Assembly (NCBI RefSeq): GCF_014633365.1
Contig: NC_068347.1
Span: 26,080,493-26,144,492, forward strand
DNA: 64,000 nt
Origin: Diospyros lotus
Taxonomy: Eukaryota; Streptophyta; Magnoliopsida; Ericales; Ebenaceae
Reading direction: 5' to 3'
Position 1 is the first letter of the stretch, and the number at the start of each line of letters is the position of its first letter. The translations under genes were made by a program, and so were the position numbers. The notes under the pieces are model-generated. The model made no database searches. It worked only from the letters and a program-made list of their open reading frames with translations, and was not told the DNA's origin. Shown here in pieces: positions 22,680-34,917 of the stretch.

Positions 22680-23950
22680 CATGTAAAGTAGTCCTTATAT
22701 TATTAACTCATTGCAACTTCTATCAAATTTAAATTAGATATCGAATTATTCACTAAACTCTAAATCATCACCCATTTTAATTTTTTTAATAAAAAGTTGT
22801 GCAATAAGGAAATAACTTTTGCTATGTATGCCATCAACTCTCAAGTGTAGATATGTGAATATAATATATGGCCAACTAATACGTACCCAAATTATTGGCT
22901 ACCACATTGAACTTGAGTTTTGAAGTCCACCAACAAAAGCTACCACTTTTGGGTGGTTTGGTTGCCCCAATGCATGACTCCATGAATCGTTTTGGGGGGG
23001 CACTTTTAACCTAATAGAGCAAGGTGGGCCTTTGTTGGGCTTCACAATCTAAGTGGGCCCTGGGTTTTGTGTTTTGCCTGCCCATCCCATCATACATGTG
23101 ACATCTAACAGTGAAATGGTGGGGAATGCATATATTAAGGTTAAACCAAAGTCGTATTATTATAAAATGATGATATGATATTCATAGGAGTATTTTTCCA
23201 CTTGGATTAAGTTCCTTTTTAGTGTTAGTTATCGTATGGATATTAGTTAGCTTAGCTGCATTACTTTGCAACAACATTATCAGTAAATCTTTTTTTATTT
23301 TCTAGGTCATGAATCTGTTATTTGTATAGAATTGTTCTTAATTAAAAGATAATTGCAGCATAAAGGAAAAATAAGTTAACAATGCGACAAAAGAGTGACT
23401 AGAGAGCTACGAGAAAAAGGCTACTAGTCCATCTAAAGAGTTAATTCAGTGGTGGATTCGTATTAAACTTGACACTTTATAAGTTTGATATTTATATAGA
23501 TTTGAGTTTTGTTTAGTTCTCGTATTCTTTTGACGTACAATATCATATAATACTTTAATTATTTGAGAGGGATAAATGATGCTACGAAAGATAGATGCTA
23601 ATATGGTAATTGTTGATGAAATATGGAAAGTGTAAATGGTAAAAATGTGAGAAAGGAATGAGAGGTGGTGTCTACCTTATGATTAAATTGAACTCATTTG
23701 ATGTGTTTTTTTATTGACAAGACAACTCATTATGAACATATTATTTCCGTCAATGTCAAAAATATGAAGAACAATTATAGTACTTATAGGATTAGAGCAC
23801 ATAAAACGAATCTTCAAAAAGTGACATGTATTCATAATAGAAAAAAGTAACACCAAGTCCACTTAATCAGCAAAAGTAGCGCCACTTAAATTCAATGCCT
23901 TTATATATTATAGAAATATTATTATCACATCATTTCAATGATAATATTTT
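22680..23950. other. Intergenic, no gene recognised
   Basis: Includes a moderately GC-rich stretch at 22900-23120 that looks promoter-like, but no coding sequence follows it. Confidence 0.4.
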
Positions 23951-23959
23951 AAGAAAAAT

Positions 23960-24515
23960 TATAATAACCACCCCTAAAATTGGGCTTAATTGCAAGAACC
24001 TCTCTTTATATTTTGAAAATAACAATAAACTCCCATGTTAAACAAAGAGATAAATGAACATTTTACTCTTTTCTCTTTCTCCGATTTCCTCTCTTTCTCT
24101 CTTATTTTTTATCTAATTTAAAAAAAAATAAAAAGAAAATAATCAGCCAATAGTCTTGGCAGTTGGTGACCATTATTGTGGCCGATTTGAATTCCATTGA
24201 ATCCAAACACACAAAGGGAAAGAAGGGAGAAATTTACTGAGATAACGGCGAAAAAAGGAGTTGGTGGTAAAGTGGGAGGTGGCAAAGGAAGAAATTGCAA
24301 GAGGGAGATGAGAAAGGAAGGGAAATGGGAAAGAATGAAGAAAAAATAAAAGATATAAGAGAAAAAGAGATTTTTACGTATAAGGATATTTTAATTATTT
24401 TATATTTAATTAAAATTAACTAACAATAGAGAAAAAATTGTAACATAATATTAAATCTTAAGGATATTCATTGTATTTTCTCAAATATAAAAATAATTTT
24501 TATAATTATCCTAAA
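23960..24515. mobile_element. Possible Mutator-like MITE
   Basis: Left end TTATAATAACCACCCC with TTGCAAGAACCTC and a right end whose reverse complement begins GGATAATTATAAAAATTA; the inner TTGA-AAAATA-AAT phrases also pair. Weak match; boundaries uncertain. Confidence 0.3.
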
Positions 24516-25279
24516 TCTCCAAACATAACATGTAATTTTTTAAATATTCTATAATAAAATTGTAAAAAGAAATTTCCCATCTTGTCCTTTTCCTCTGCTG
24601 ACAACTGACAACTGAGCCAACTCCAACTCAGTCCATGCACATGAGAATTGTAAATTGGTAAAATTTGGTTGAGAAGGACTTATACCTGCCCACAGAATCA
24701 CATAGAATCTTACCTTTGACTATGGTGGCACTCAGGCATCAATATGGCAACATTAGACTTGTTTATTCCCATCAGCTCCTCCAATGGCCTTTGATTTCTT
24801 GTAATCTTAGAACACTCCCACCAGTGACCACAATTTCTCCTACCTGCAGGTTGGATAGCATATTATTCATGTCTTTTTCTGATATTTTTTTCTTTATTTT
24901 ATAAGATGTTTAGATCTTTGGTAGTTGTGATTATCAATTAAAAAAAAATGATAAAAAGATGGGATTGATCAGTTAGGTGTAACTAATTAATAGCGATTTG
25001 TGTGTTTGATTAAGTTAGAAGCAAGCAACAGTGGGGACATACTTGAATTTGATATTAATTTAATTTTTAAGTTTAATTTATTTAATTACGAATATGTTTT
25101 TAATATTTTAATAATCAATTTAGTTATTTTTGGTTGACTTCGATATGAGAATGAGGTTCTAAAAATAATAATAATAATAATAATAATAAAAGAAATTACA
25201 CATTTTCATATCCATATACAAAGATATTTAACTATGCAAGTAAAGGAAAACAGAAATTACACATTTATCTAACTGGGGG
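24516..25279. other. Intergenic with an AAT microsatellite
   Basis: (AAT)n at about 25165-25189. A GC-richer piece at 24590-24860 has an open frame without recognisable features. Nothing else supported. Confidence 0.4.
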
Positions 25280-25305
25280 ACCCCAACTAGGGCTGGCACC
25301 CCAAC

Positions 25306-25829
25306 TAGGGCTGGCAGTAAGCCGAGCTGAGTCGAGCTAGGCCCAACTCGAGCTTAGCTCGATTGATTTTAGCTTGGCTCATAGATCGGCTCGAGCTCGA
25401 TATGAGCTGATTTTCTTAGCTCGAGCTCAGCTCGATGATGACTACGAGCTGGCTCGACTTGGCTCGACTCGAAATTGATTATTACCTTATTTTTATGTAT
25501 ATATATTTAAATAATATATGCGATATATATAATATATATTTAAGTAATATATTTATAAAATTATTAAGTATATATTTATATTATTGAATATTAAGTAATA
25601 AAAAAATTTATTTAATAAATTTATAAAATTAATATATATATATAAGTATATCGAGCTAGCTCGTGAGCCAAACGAGTCGACCTAATGGTAGCTCAAGCTT
25701 GGCTCATTTACTAAATGAGCCAAATATTTGAACTTAAACTTGACTCATTTGTATCATGAACTACCTGAGTCAATTTTCGAGTCGAGTCTTGAGCCAGCTC
25801 ACGAGTAGCTCGACTCATTGCCAGCCCTA
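25306..25829. mobile_element. Non-autonomous hAT element (524 bp) with 8-bp target duplication
   Basis: Terminal inverted repeats TAGGGCTGGCA and TGCCAGCCCTA. The target duplication ACCCCAAC is at 25298-25305 and 25830-25837. The sub-terminal regions are rich in GAGCTCGAGCTCG-type repeats; the centre is (TA)-rich. An extra copy of duplication plus TIR start (18 bp) precedes it at 25280-25297. Confidence 0.88.
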
Positions 25830-25837
25830 ACCCCAAC

Positions 25838-26440
25838 CCAACTGCCTTTGCTATTTCTTTGAGGATATCGTTTACTTCTCAACCAAGTACTTTGCCGTCT
25901 TGACATCAGCTTCAAGGAATTCCAAGACTTGCCTCGTGGCTGGCGAGTCATTGAGATTATTGTAATTCAAAGCATTTTAATAGCTAAATTACAAATTCAA
26001 AAGAGCAAGAAGAAAGTTGCCAGTCCATAAACATGGAGACGATTACGAATTTAGAAAGCCAGCCAAAACAGTGCAGATGCCCTGTTCAACAGAAGCTAGA
26101 CTTAATTTTAAATGTCGTGCTTTATATGAGATTTGAACCTATTCGTCATGCTTAAACTGAACTAAGTATGAACTGTAAGAATACTGTCACTAATAGGATA
26201 TTGGCGGCTATTTACAATGGTCTAAACGAAATATTAAACTGGCAACAAGGCAAAAATGCAGATAGAGAGGATCCCGTGAAGATTGAAGACATATACTGAA
26301 ATTTTAATACAATACAACGTGGCCATCCATATGGGAAACATAATTCATTCACCATCGTTACTTTGACAATTATTTTCCTTTTGTTAACTGCTAATAGATA
26401 AAGCTCCAGTAATGCTACAAATGCCTTGAAACAACCTCCA
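25838..26440. other. Intergenic and 3' region of the PET100-like gene
   Basis: No gene recognised. Bases just below 26440 would be its 3' UTR on the minus strand. Confidence 0.4.
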
Positions 26441-27423
26441 TCAGCGTGTGTTTTTCTGGCGAGCTATTTCTCGAGCCATCTCCCTCAGTTCCTCCGGTGA
26501 CTGTGGTCTTGGCCCCTCGGGCGGATACACTACATATGAACGCTTCACAAAGAGGAAGGCACAGAAGCTTTAGAATGATAAGTGCAGAAATCAAGGATCA
26601 AGCATTGTTCTCTTCAGTTCTAAGTCAATGCATAAACAATGCATTCACAGCTAGGGGGATGGAATGGAAATGAATGGTAGTAAAGGCCTATTTTTCACCC
26701 AAAGGCTCACTTCTTGTCGCTCGAGGGCCCTAACTTTTCTGTTTTGACAATATTAAACTTAATGGATTTTTTAAGAGTTTAAAATTTGCTTACACTTTAT
26801 CTTTTTGTTAAAATGGTATAATGGTTATTTAATGATTAATATCTTACCTCCCATTCCATCCAAATCCACTGCTCTCTTAGATAAGGAAAAACAATTTTCT
26901 CTCACTTTCCATCCCTACTCTTCCAATTGGGAAAAACTGCCTTACATTCAATTCCACTCTCTTCCACGCTGTCACTAAATCTCTCCCAAACAAAGGTAGT
27001 TGAAAATCTATAAACCTAATTTGTAATGCTGCAAACAACATTGCAAAAAGGAATCACAAGATCAATTGAACTTCAAAATGGGATGGAGCAAAAATTCGAA
27101 TAATAATACTGATAAATGTGTGATAAAGCATCTTACAAACTCTTTAACAGTTCCACATATACTTGATTTATGAGCACACCGCATAGAGATTTAATAGAAA
27201 CAGAAATAGCTGAATCTCACAAACTAAAGCATTCAATCGAATAGTTGGGAAGGAATTGAAGTAAAAAATAATGAATTTGATAGAGAAATCTTACATTGCC
27301 CATGACTTTCTGCAGATTCTTCGTATTGTTGGCGAAGAAGTACATGAGACCGATCGGAACAGTCACGTAAACTGCAAATTTTGCAATCTCCAGGATGCCC
27401 TTTGAAGTTCCTAGTGAAGACAT
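26441..27423 (-). CDS. PET100-like cytochrome c oxidase assembly protein (two exons, 76 aa)
   Basis: Small single-pass inner-membrane mitochondrial protein of the PET100 family, which assists assembly of complex IV. Exons on the minus strand: 27295-27423 (43 codons) and 26441-26542 (33 codons plus TGA), separated by a 752-bp GT-AG intron in phase 0. The N-terminus is MSSLGTSKGILEIAKF. A hydrophobic segment at about residues 16-31 (FAVYVTVPIGLMYFF) is followed by ANNTKNLQKVMGN. Exon 2 continues RSYVVYPPEGPRP and a charged helix EELREMAREIARQKN. The YPPE-PRP and EELRE blocks are the typical plant signature. An upstream in-frame ATG in the leader would add about 18 residues; I prefer the internal ATG because MSSLGTSKG is the usual start in plant homologues as I recall them. 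The gene stands alone between repeats. The family assignment is from recognition, so a database match would settle it. Confidence 0.88.
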
Positions 27424-28152
27424 CTTTCTCCTACTGGAAGATGGATGATGAACCCTAGATCCAATCCAGTCAAGCAAAACCCTTGTAGAGAGAGAGAGAG
27501 CGAGGGGATAAGGAAGAAATTATTCAAGCAATTGAGACCCAGAATTATTATTATTATCTACTTATATTTTGTTATGTAAGGATTATAAATATATGATATT
27601 AAATAATTTTTAATAAATCTTAAAACAAAAAATATATATATTTTTCGCTACATATATTTAAAATTTGTATATAAAGTTGCGGTTCAGAGCTTCAGATATT
27701 TTCACATCTTTTGGAGCTATCAATTACTTTTTAAATATATATAATCTAAAAATATTTCATACTATGCAAATAATATATTGCCCAAAAATAAGGGTAATGT
27801 GTAATAGAGAAGGGTGATAAATAATAAGATGAGTGATGTACACTTTTTGGGTTGTAAAGACTATGGTGCCCTGGATATCATAGTATTTCCCTTTGTTTTT
27901 GTTTAGTAGAATGATAACCTTGTTTCTAAATTCAAGAAAATAGTCAATCAAAAAATCTAGACACTTTATAAAAAAAAAAAAACAATTTCAGCAGCCTTTT
28001 CTTTATTTTCTGTTTTTTAGGCCACTTTTAGTACTTTACCTTTTTAGTTTTTTATTTTTATTTTAATAATTAAAAAAAACTGCATTTAATTGCTTCCTTT
28101 TGTTTTTAAAAACTTTAAAAATAAAAAATTAAAAAAAATATATATATATATA
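27424..28152. other. Upstream of the PET100-like gene
   Basis: A (GA)n stretch at 27489-27499 probably lies in its leader. The rest is AT-rich with A/T runs and no coding content. Confidence 0.4.
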
Positions 28153-29627
28153 TTGTCAACAACGAATAAAATTGAAAAATAACTTCATTGTTGAGATTGT
28201 CTTGAATTCAAATTTAAATAACCAATCTACAGTATGGTAGAGATAGGATTTCTACACCCATATTCGATTCTCATATTGTAGCGTGGAAACAAGTGGTGAA
28301 TATTATAGAATCTAAAATAAATTGTAAATTTTAGTGGATTGAGATTTTGGGATAGAGAGAATTTCTCTCTTTTGTAAACATATAATTCATATAGTGAACT
28401 TTGTTCTTCCTTTGGCCATGGACATAGGTTAATTGTCAAACTACGTTAAATTTGTATCTTTGGCTTTGATCTTGTGTGGGTGTTACAGAATTTATTTACA
28501 CATTTGATTAATTTATAACAAGAGGTGCAACACCCCCAACAATTAGGGATTTTGATTTGGTACACAGAGTACTTCAAATACAGAAAAATTATTATTATTA
28601 TTACTATCTGAAGAAGGAAGACAAACTCACAGAACAAAAATTTAGTTATGTCCGTTTAACCCAATGAGAAGACAAGATCCACTGCTAAATAGCTTCATTA
28701 GCAACAATATCTTCATCTTTCATCACTCACTAGAGAGATCCCATTCTGATTAGGTCACCATGCCTAGCTTTGTTGGATTCTTGTCACAGTCATCATTACA
28801 GAGAAAGCCCAACCTTGTCCCATGCCATCAAATAGACAAGACGATAAATTGGCACACACTCCACTCAATGTAGGCTAACGACCAATTTCGTGGCAATCAT
28901 CAGGAGTTTCATCATGCCTACATGGAAGATAAGTTGAGTTTGAGTATTTTGATTTTGCTCTTAATTTGGATTGGTTTAGTTTATGACCTAATTGGACCAA
29001 GATGGATATGGTGCCATTTAAATTTGATTCATATGTATAGTAACCGAATATAGTGTTTAGACTCGAACTGAATGTTGATCTGATTAGTTTTGGTCTTTTC
29101 AACCTTGGAATTTGACCCATCTTGGTAGTTTTTTTTCTTTTTTCTTTTTAAGCCATTAACTATTTAAAACAAATTTGATTTGCTAACCAATATGAGTTGT
29201 CCATCTAATTTAATTTTGACCCAATTTTAGTATTAGAGCAACCTGGATTTGACTCTCTATAAAGGCTCATTTGATCCAACTTAGTTAGATTGTTGCAATT
29301 TCATTGGGTACTAGTAATGGCAATTGAACACTGCCCATCTAAGAGGGCATAACGATGAAAGTGAAAATTTTGCTTATTTTCACTATATTTACAAAATTCA
29401 AGCCAATGTGAAAAATTGATAATGTTATCTTGAATTCAAATTAGAATGACCCAAACCCAATCCAAAGTAAGGTAGAGATAAGATTTTATACCCAATCTAA
29501 AACTCAGTGAAGTTAGGATTTCTTACCTATCTTAATCTTCCTATAAATAGATCTCCAGATCTGATTCTCAGGTCGCAACAAGACATCAAGTGGTGAGCAT
29601 TATAGAATCTCAAAGAGATTGTGAGCG
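28153..29627 (+). mobile_element. Degenerate non-coding LTR element, copy 2
   Basis: Closely follows 15003-17100 from TTGTCAACAACGAATAAAAT through AAAGAGATTGTG, with small indels, then stops, missing the last part of the second LTR-like block. It lacks the 633-bp solo LTR, preserving the uninterrupted site around 29183. No coding capacity. Confidence 0.6.
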
Positions 29628-29654
29628 AGGGGGGAATTGGTTTCCTGTGATTAG

Positions 29655-29742
29655 TCCAATAATAGTAGTTATCCATAAACCCTTTCCTACACAAATCTTC
29701 CAATAATAGTAGTTATCAATAAACCCATTCCTACATAAATCT
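29655..29742. repeat. Tandem duplication of a 44-bp unit
   Basis: 29655-29698 and 29699-29742 both read TCCAATAATAGTAGTTATC-ATAAACCC-TTCCTACA-AAATCT. Confidence 0.85.
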
Positions 29743-30579
29743 TCTATCATCTCATCAACCAATTTGTACTTCTAACATTTGCATTTTAAACAAGGACATC
29801 TCAACTTTCCTATGGCAGCCTGAAAATGATCTTGAGCACATGTAAAGTTTATAAACCCTCTTACCCCCTCAAACAAATTCATCATTCAAATATCCATATT
29901 GACTCAACCTATTATCCATCCAGTTTTGATGCTCCAGGACTTCCATTTAAGCAAACTAAAAAAAAATGTTGTTAACAACCATCATTCGGTTGCAGGGAAG
30001 ATGCAGGAAAGAAAAATTAAGTAAAATAAGAAAACCAAAAATCAAGCACTCAACTACCTAATAGAACTCCTATCTTGTTTAACGTGAATTCCCTACTTTC
30101 TGAGAAGCCAGCAAGTTAGGGAAAAGATTCAAACCTCCATAGTCTGCAACGAATAAAAAATTGTCATAAGCTCAGAGCCAGACAGTTTCACTAGACTAAA
30201 ATGCCTTTTCCCCCATGTTTCAGTTCTATAAATACCTTTAACTTAAAGACAACAATTTGCAAGTGAATTCAATGCACCTCAATTAATTTCAAATAAGCTT
30301 AATATTTGAGTAATGGAACATGCTTGAGTTCTATGCATATCATCTCTAACTTAAAAGACAAAAGTAAAAATTGCAAGTGAACTCAATGCACCTAAAATTA
30401 ATATTAAACAATCTACTTTGTCAAAGACTACAAATATGATAGCAGTTGAGATTTTATAATGAAGGAAGACGAAGCAGCTTCAAAGGTGAGAGACTGATGA
30501 AAATAGTAATGAGACTGAACTAAATAGACTTGATGATGTAAAAATATGTTACCAATAATTAATGACACTGACCTCGATT
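29743..30579. other. Intergenic with a diverged direct repeat
   Basis: About 30238-30290 and 30349-30405 share TAACTTAAA-GACAA, TTGCAAGTGAA-TCAATGCA and ATTAAT. No gene recognised. Confidence 0.45.
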
Positions 30580-30845
30580 AATGGCGTGGAACCTCAGTAG
30601 ATCAAACTTGCCTAGTCCGTGGCATCTGTGGAGGATGCACCTGCTGCTATGGCGGAGGTAGGGACAGGGAGAGGGAGAGGGAAAGTGGCGGAGGAGAGGG
30701 AGAGGGATGGTGGAGGCAGCGAGAATGGCGGACCTATGGCGGAGAGCGAGAGGGATAGTGTCGACCTAGGGTTAGGAATGGGGAAGATAATCCAGAAATG
30801 GAGGAGAAAGCAGGAGACTCGGGATTAAACCCGAACCAGACGTAG
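30580..30845 (-). other. GC-rich exon-like block of unknown identity
   Basis: On the minus strand this island runs through CT-rich sequence and ends at a plausible donor (ATCGAG|GTCAGT, near 30577-30587). One frame stays open near the end (LGKFDLLRFHAINR), but I recognise no family and find no acceptor or next exon. On the plus strand there is a 69-codon Gly/Arg/Glu-rich open frame. It may be a gene fragment or the 5' exon of a non-coding RNA. Confidence 0.3.
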
Positions 30846-31600
30846 AGACGGTTTCCGTCTCTAAGTACTTTTATTGATGATAAACGGAAATTTCTCTAAA
30901 TTAATAAATAATCTTTAAGCAATAAAAATACTTTTTGTCTTTAGAGACGGAAGTTATTCCGTCTCTAATTATATTTTTCCATTTACTCAATTCATTCAAG
31001 ATTAAATATTTTTCTTCTCTAAATTAATAAATAATATTAAAATAATAAAAAAAATACCTTTACAAATGAAAATCTTTAATTTTTGTTTAAAGATTATTTA
31101 TTAATTTTTCTATCTAAGGAAAAATTGATCTCTAATTCTATTTTTATATTATTATTTTAATAATACATATTATATTAGAAATAGAATTTCTGTCTCTAAT
31201 AAAAAAATATAAAATTCATCTCCAAATAAAAAAAAAAAAAATGTCAGAGAGGAAAAGATTTTCATTTGTAAAGGTAATTTTTTTTATTATTTTAATATTA
31301 TTTATTAATTTAGAGAAGAAAAAAATTTCACCGTCTATAATTGTATTTTTCCATTTACTCAATTCATTCAAGATTAAATTTTTTTCTTCTCTAAATTAAT
31401 AAATAATATTAAAATAATAAAAAAAATTACCTTTACAAATGAAAATCTTTTCCTCTCTGACTTTTTTTTTTTTATTTGGAGATGAATTTTATATTTTTTT
31501 ATTAGAGACAGAAATTCTATTTCTAATATAATATGTATTATTAAAATAATAATATAAAAATAGAATTAGAGATCAATTTTTCCTTAATAGAAAAATAGAA
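30846..31600. mobile_element. Foldback element with near-perfect arms of about 215 bp
   Basis: About 31105-31328 and 31374-31600 are inverted copies of each other over more than 200 bp, with a loop of about 45 bp; examples are GGAAAAATTGATCTCTAATT and its complement near 31570. The segment 30976-31078 is a direct copy of the loop and part of the right arm. Short palindromes of AGAGACGG/CCGTCTCT occur at 30847-30862 and 30944-30966. Confidence 0.75.
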
Positions 31601-32265
31601 TTTTCTTGTGTTTTTCATCAATAAATATGATTTTTAATTAAATTTTCAAATACTATATTTATGTTCCTAATTTCAAAAGTTACAAACTACTTTAATTTCA
31701 CAATTCAAAAATAAATTAGAGACTAGTTTGTGTAATCCTTAATAAATATGATTTTTAATTGAATTTTCAAATACTGTGTTTGTGTTTCTAATTTCAAAAG
31801 TTGCAAACCACTTTGTTTTCACTATTTAAATATAAATTGTAGACTAATTTGTTTATATGACTGAAAGATGAATTGGGTTTCACTTAGGTTTTGTTTCAGT
31901 TTCCATCACTTTCGCACACTTATCTCTAGCAATCGACTTGCCACATTATCAATTTAATATTTAGTATTTTTGTATGCGCCAAACAAAAATGATTGCCTTA
32001 TAACTCTTTCAAGAAATGTTGTTCTAATACCTGAGTTAGCAAATAATACTAATTATAGGTTATAGACTATTGAGAGTAGTGTAGATCTTTTTATACCTTT
32101 TCGATTGAATTTCATGATAAGGATGATGATGAGAATTAGACAGGTTTATCTATGTTACGAAAGATTAATTGATTTTCCTTAATTTTATGAGTTCAGAATT
32201 GAGTCGAACTACAATTGCTAAGTATAAATTGTCTTTGTATTAGATTTATGGAGATTGGGACACAT

Positions 32266-32941
32266 TGATGGATGCCCTGGTTCCCGGAAGGGTGATTTTT
32301 GCCTAACTATCACAGGATAGAAGGTAGAAATCGGGATTGTGAAGAACACTTCACTAGTTACGTTTTTGATTTCTCATTAGCCTCAAATGAAAGGAGATCA
32401 AAGCCTTATATAGTGGCTGGCAATGAGCCCTTAGATGCCTAAGTACATGAATGCAGAGAATGTAACTTAAGCAACTACATGAATGCAAGCAATAATGCTG
32501 GAAATAAAGAGATACATGAATGCTGAAAATAAAAGAGCAATTAAAGGAAATACATAATGTATGCAATTATGTATCTATTAAAGGAGCCAGATCAAGTGAA
32601 CTGACTTGGCTCTTGGTCTTCATCTGATGGCTGGACGAAATGGGTTGATGGGCCTGCTGGACTGGGCTTGTGATGGGCCAGGTCTGGTGGGCTTTATCAT
32701 GCTGGGCTAGGCTGGCCCCTTGTGGCTGCACTGTGGGCTGACTGTGCATGCTGGTGCTGGGCTGGGGCCCCAGATGGCACCTGTTGGTGCACTGCTTGGT
32801 ACGGCGGAGCCTTGCTTGGCGCAGCATGCTTTTCATTGCTATCGGGTTGCTGAGAACTCTTGCCAGTTGCGCCAACTCCCGTGCTGTTGTCCAAGCTGGG
32901 TGCGGCCTGAGCCTCAAGGGTTGAGACTTGAGATCCTAACA
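32266..32941 (-). mobile_element. Copia-like solo LTR (676 bp), minus orientation
   Basis: On the minus strand it starts TGTTAGGATCTCAAGTCTC and ends GGGCATCCATCA. The 5-bp target duplication CACAT is at 32261-32265 and 32942-32946. A TATATAAGGCTTTGATC promoter-like motif lies near 32395-32412 on the minus strand. The Gln/Pro/Ala-rich open frames at 32567-32954 fall inside this LTR and are not genes. Confidence 0.83.
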
Positions 32942-33085
32942 CACATGCCATCAAAAAAACTTAAAATGCCTATAATGTGATTCTACATACTAGATTTGGA
33001 TTTATCAGTTCCTTGGATTTTAAGAATTGTCTCATGCTGAGCTTTAAATGATAAGGATGACGATGAGAATTTGTTAATGTTACCC

Positions 33086-33248
33086 TATGTTGCACGGACA
33101 CGGAAACGGGAAATATTTTTGATAGAAAACAGAAACGTGGAAACGAATGTTTTTTTAAAAAAATAGACATAAATAGGGTCTGAAACGGGATTAGGAAACG
33201 TTTCGGAAACAGAGAAACGACACCTATGAAGTCTTTTCGTGCAACATA
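33086..33248. mobile_element. 163-bp MITE, copy 2 (TATGTTGCACGG family)
   Basis: Ends TATGTTGCACGGACACGG and TTTTCGTGCAACATA, inverted over about 12 bp. Same length as 9954-10116. The unfilled site is represented by TATCTATGTTACGAAAGATT near 32146-32165 in the first unit of the tandem duplication. Confidence 0.7.
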
Positions 33249-33587
33249 AATGTTGCCTATGTTTCAAAGGATTAATGATACTCCTTCGTCTTTAAGTCCG
33301 AGATTGAATTGAACGAGAATTGTTGAGTATAAGTTATTTTTGTCATAGGTTTATGAAGATTAGGACATATGACATCAAAAAGACTTAATTTGCCTGTCAT
33401 ATGATTCTTTATATCAATATTAAATTTATCTATCCTTGAATTTTAGGGATTACCTCGTACTCTAAACTTATTCTGTGAGAATTGTCATTGGAGGGAGGCA
33501 TATTAGATAAGTGTTCCGTGACTTTTTTATGCTTTGACCATACTTTGTAAATATCAATTTTATCCTAGCCCGAAAGATACTCCAATT

Positions 33588-34059
33588 TAGGGGTGTTTGC
33601 GGTACGATTTATCTGGTCTGAATCATTTTCAGCAAGTCAAATCGTTAGTGCGATTTTTCAATCAAATCAGACTGCGGTCTGGTTTGGTGCGGTTTACCGC
33701 GGTTTGAAATGTTATTTAAAATCACTAAAAAAGATATTTAAAAATAGTAAATAAAGACACAAATATTGGTAAATAAAGACAATTAAATGTAAATAAATAA
33801 GAACAAAAAATAAAGACAAAATAGTGTAAAAAATAAATAGGATGGGCCGCAAATTATTAGATTTTTATAATAATATTTTTTATAATTTTTTTATTATTTT
33901 CTTGGACGGTTCAGTTTAAAATCGAACTGCCCAAACCACAAACCACGCGGTTTGGACAGAATCTAAACCGTTTTCGATCGCCAAAAAAAAAATCGATCGG
34001 ATCGGTTTGATTCGATTTGACCGATTTTCGCGGTACACCGATTTTTTTGAACACGCCTA
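33588..34059. mobile_element. Non-autonomous hAT element (472 bp) with 8-bp target duplication
   Basis: Terminal inverted repeats TAGGGGTGTT and AACACGCCTA, flanked by CTCCAATT at 33580-33587 and CTCCGATT at 34060-34067 (one mismatch). Sub-terminal GCGGTTT/AAACCGC-type repeats; AT-rich centre. Confidence 0.8.
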
Positions 34060-34351
34060 CTCCGATTTCATCTTTTTACTTAAATTGTTTATCTTCGTGT
34101 ATTTTAAGGAGTACTATTCAATTAAGATATGAATTCCTTGATGTAATGGGTCATTTGGGAGCATCTTGTGTGTTGATTACTGTTTTGATCAACATGGCAA
34201 CCCCTAATTTTATGTGAATTTTTCTATTTTTCTAGACATTATCTTATGTACACGTTTGTCAACATAAATAATATATATATTTAATCATCTGATAATCATC
34301 GTTCATCTTTAGATGTTCCAAGGAGTATTATTCAATTGGGAATTTAGATCT

Positions 34352-34917
34352 AAAGGCTTGTTTGATAGTAAACTTTTTTCAATAAAAAAGGTAAATTTTT
34401 TATTCAATTTTCAACTTTTGTATTGTTTGACAACCATTTTTTTTTAGGAAATTCATTTTCCTTGCAATGGTAACGTGAGTATATTTTTCTTCAAATTAAT
34501 TATTTATATATTGTATTTTTAATAATTGATAAATATAAATATATAAAAATAAAAAATTATGTATAAATTATTTTTTTGGAAAACAAAAAAATATTAATTT
34601 TCTAGTTTTATTTCTTTAAGAAAATAATTTAATTAATTTAAAATATATTATTATTTTAATTTTTGTGTACAAGATTTAATATTTTACAATACATTTTCAT
34701 CATTAAATTTCATGAAAAATGACTAAATTCTATGAAAAATATTACCAATTAAACACCAAATGATAGAAAATAACATCATTTTTTAGGTAAAAAATTATAC
34801 CAATCAAACAGATTAAACTTTCAATTTCTAAAAATTCATTTTTCATGTAATTTAATTCTCTGAAATTTATTTTCTTTCTACTCAAATTCTATCTTTATAA
34901 TCAAACGCACCCTAAAT
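34352..34917. mobile_element. MITE with TTTGAT-type terminal inverted repeats
   Basis: The left end CTAAAGGCTTGTTTGATA and the reverse complement of the right end TTTAGGGTGCGTTTGATTA correspond. It interrupts a sequence that resembles the uninterrupted 34110-34165 (AAGGAGTA-TATTCAATT, then TCATTTGGGAGCAT / TTATTTAGGATCAT). Confidence 0.5.

Larger units (their letters stand above)
32108..33480. repeat. Tandem duplication of a host segment, each unit interrupted by a different element
   Basis: Unit 1 (32108-32265 plus 32942-33045) and unit 2 (33050-33085 plus 33249-33480) share ATAAGGATGA-GATGAGAATT, AAAGGATTAAT-like, GAGTATAAGTTATTTTTGT / AAGTATAAATTGTCTTTGT, TTTATG-AGATT-GGACA-AT and GCCATCAAAAA-ACTTAA. 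Unit 1 holds a solo LTR and unit 2 a MITE; each unit shows the other's unfilled site. Confidence 0.72.

Noticed and set aside
32567..32954. Two overlapping minus-strand open frames and one plus-strand frame, 85-116 codons
   Set aside because: All lie inside a solo LTR with defined ends and target duplication.
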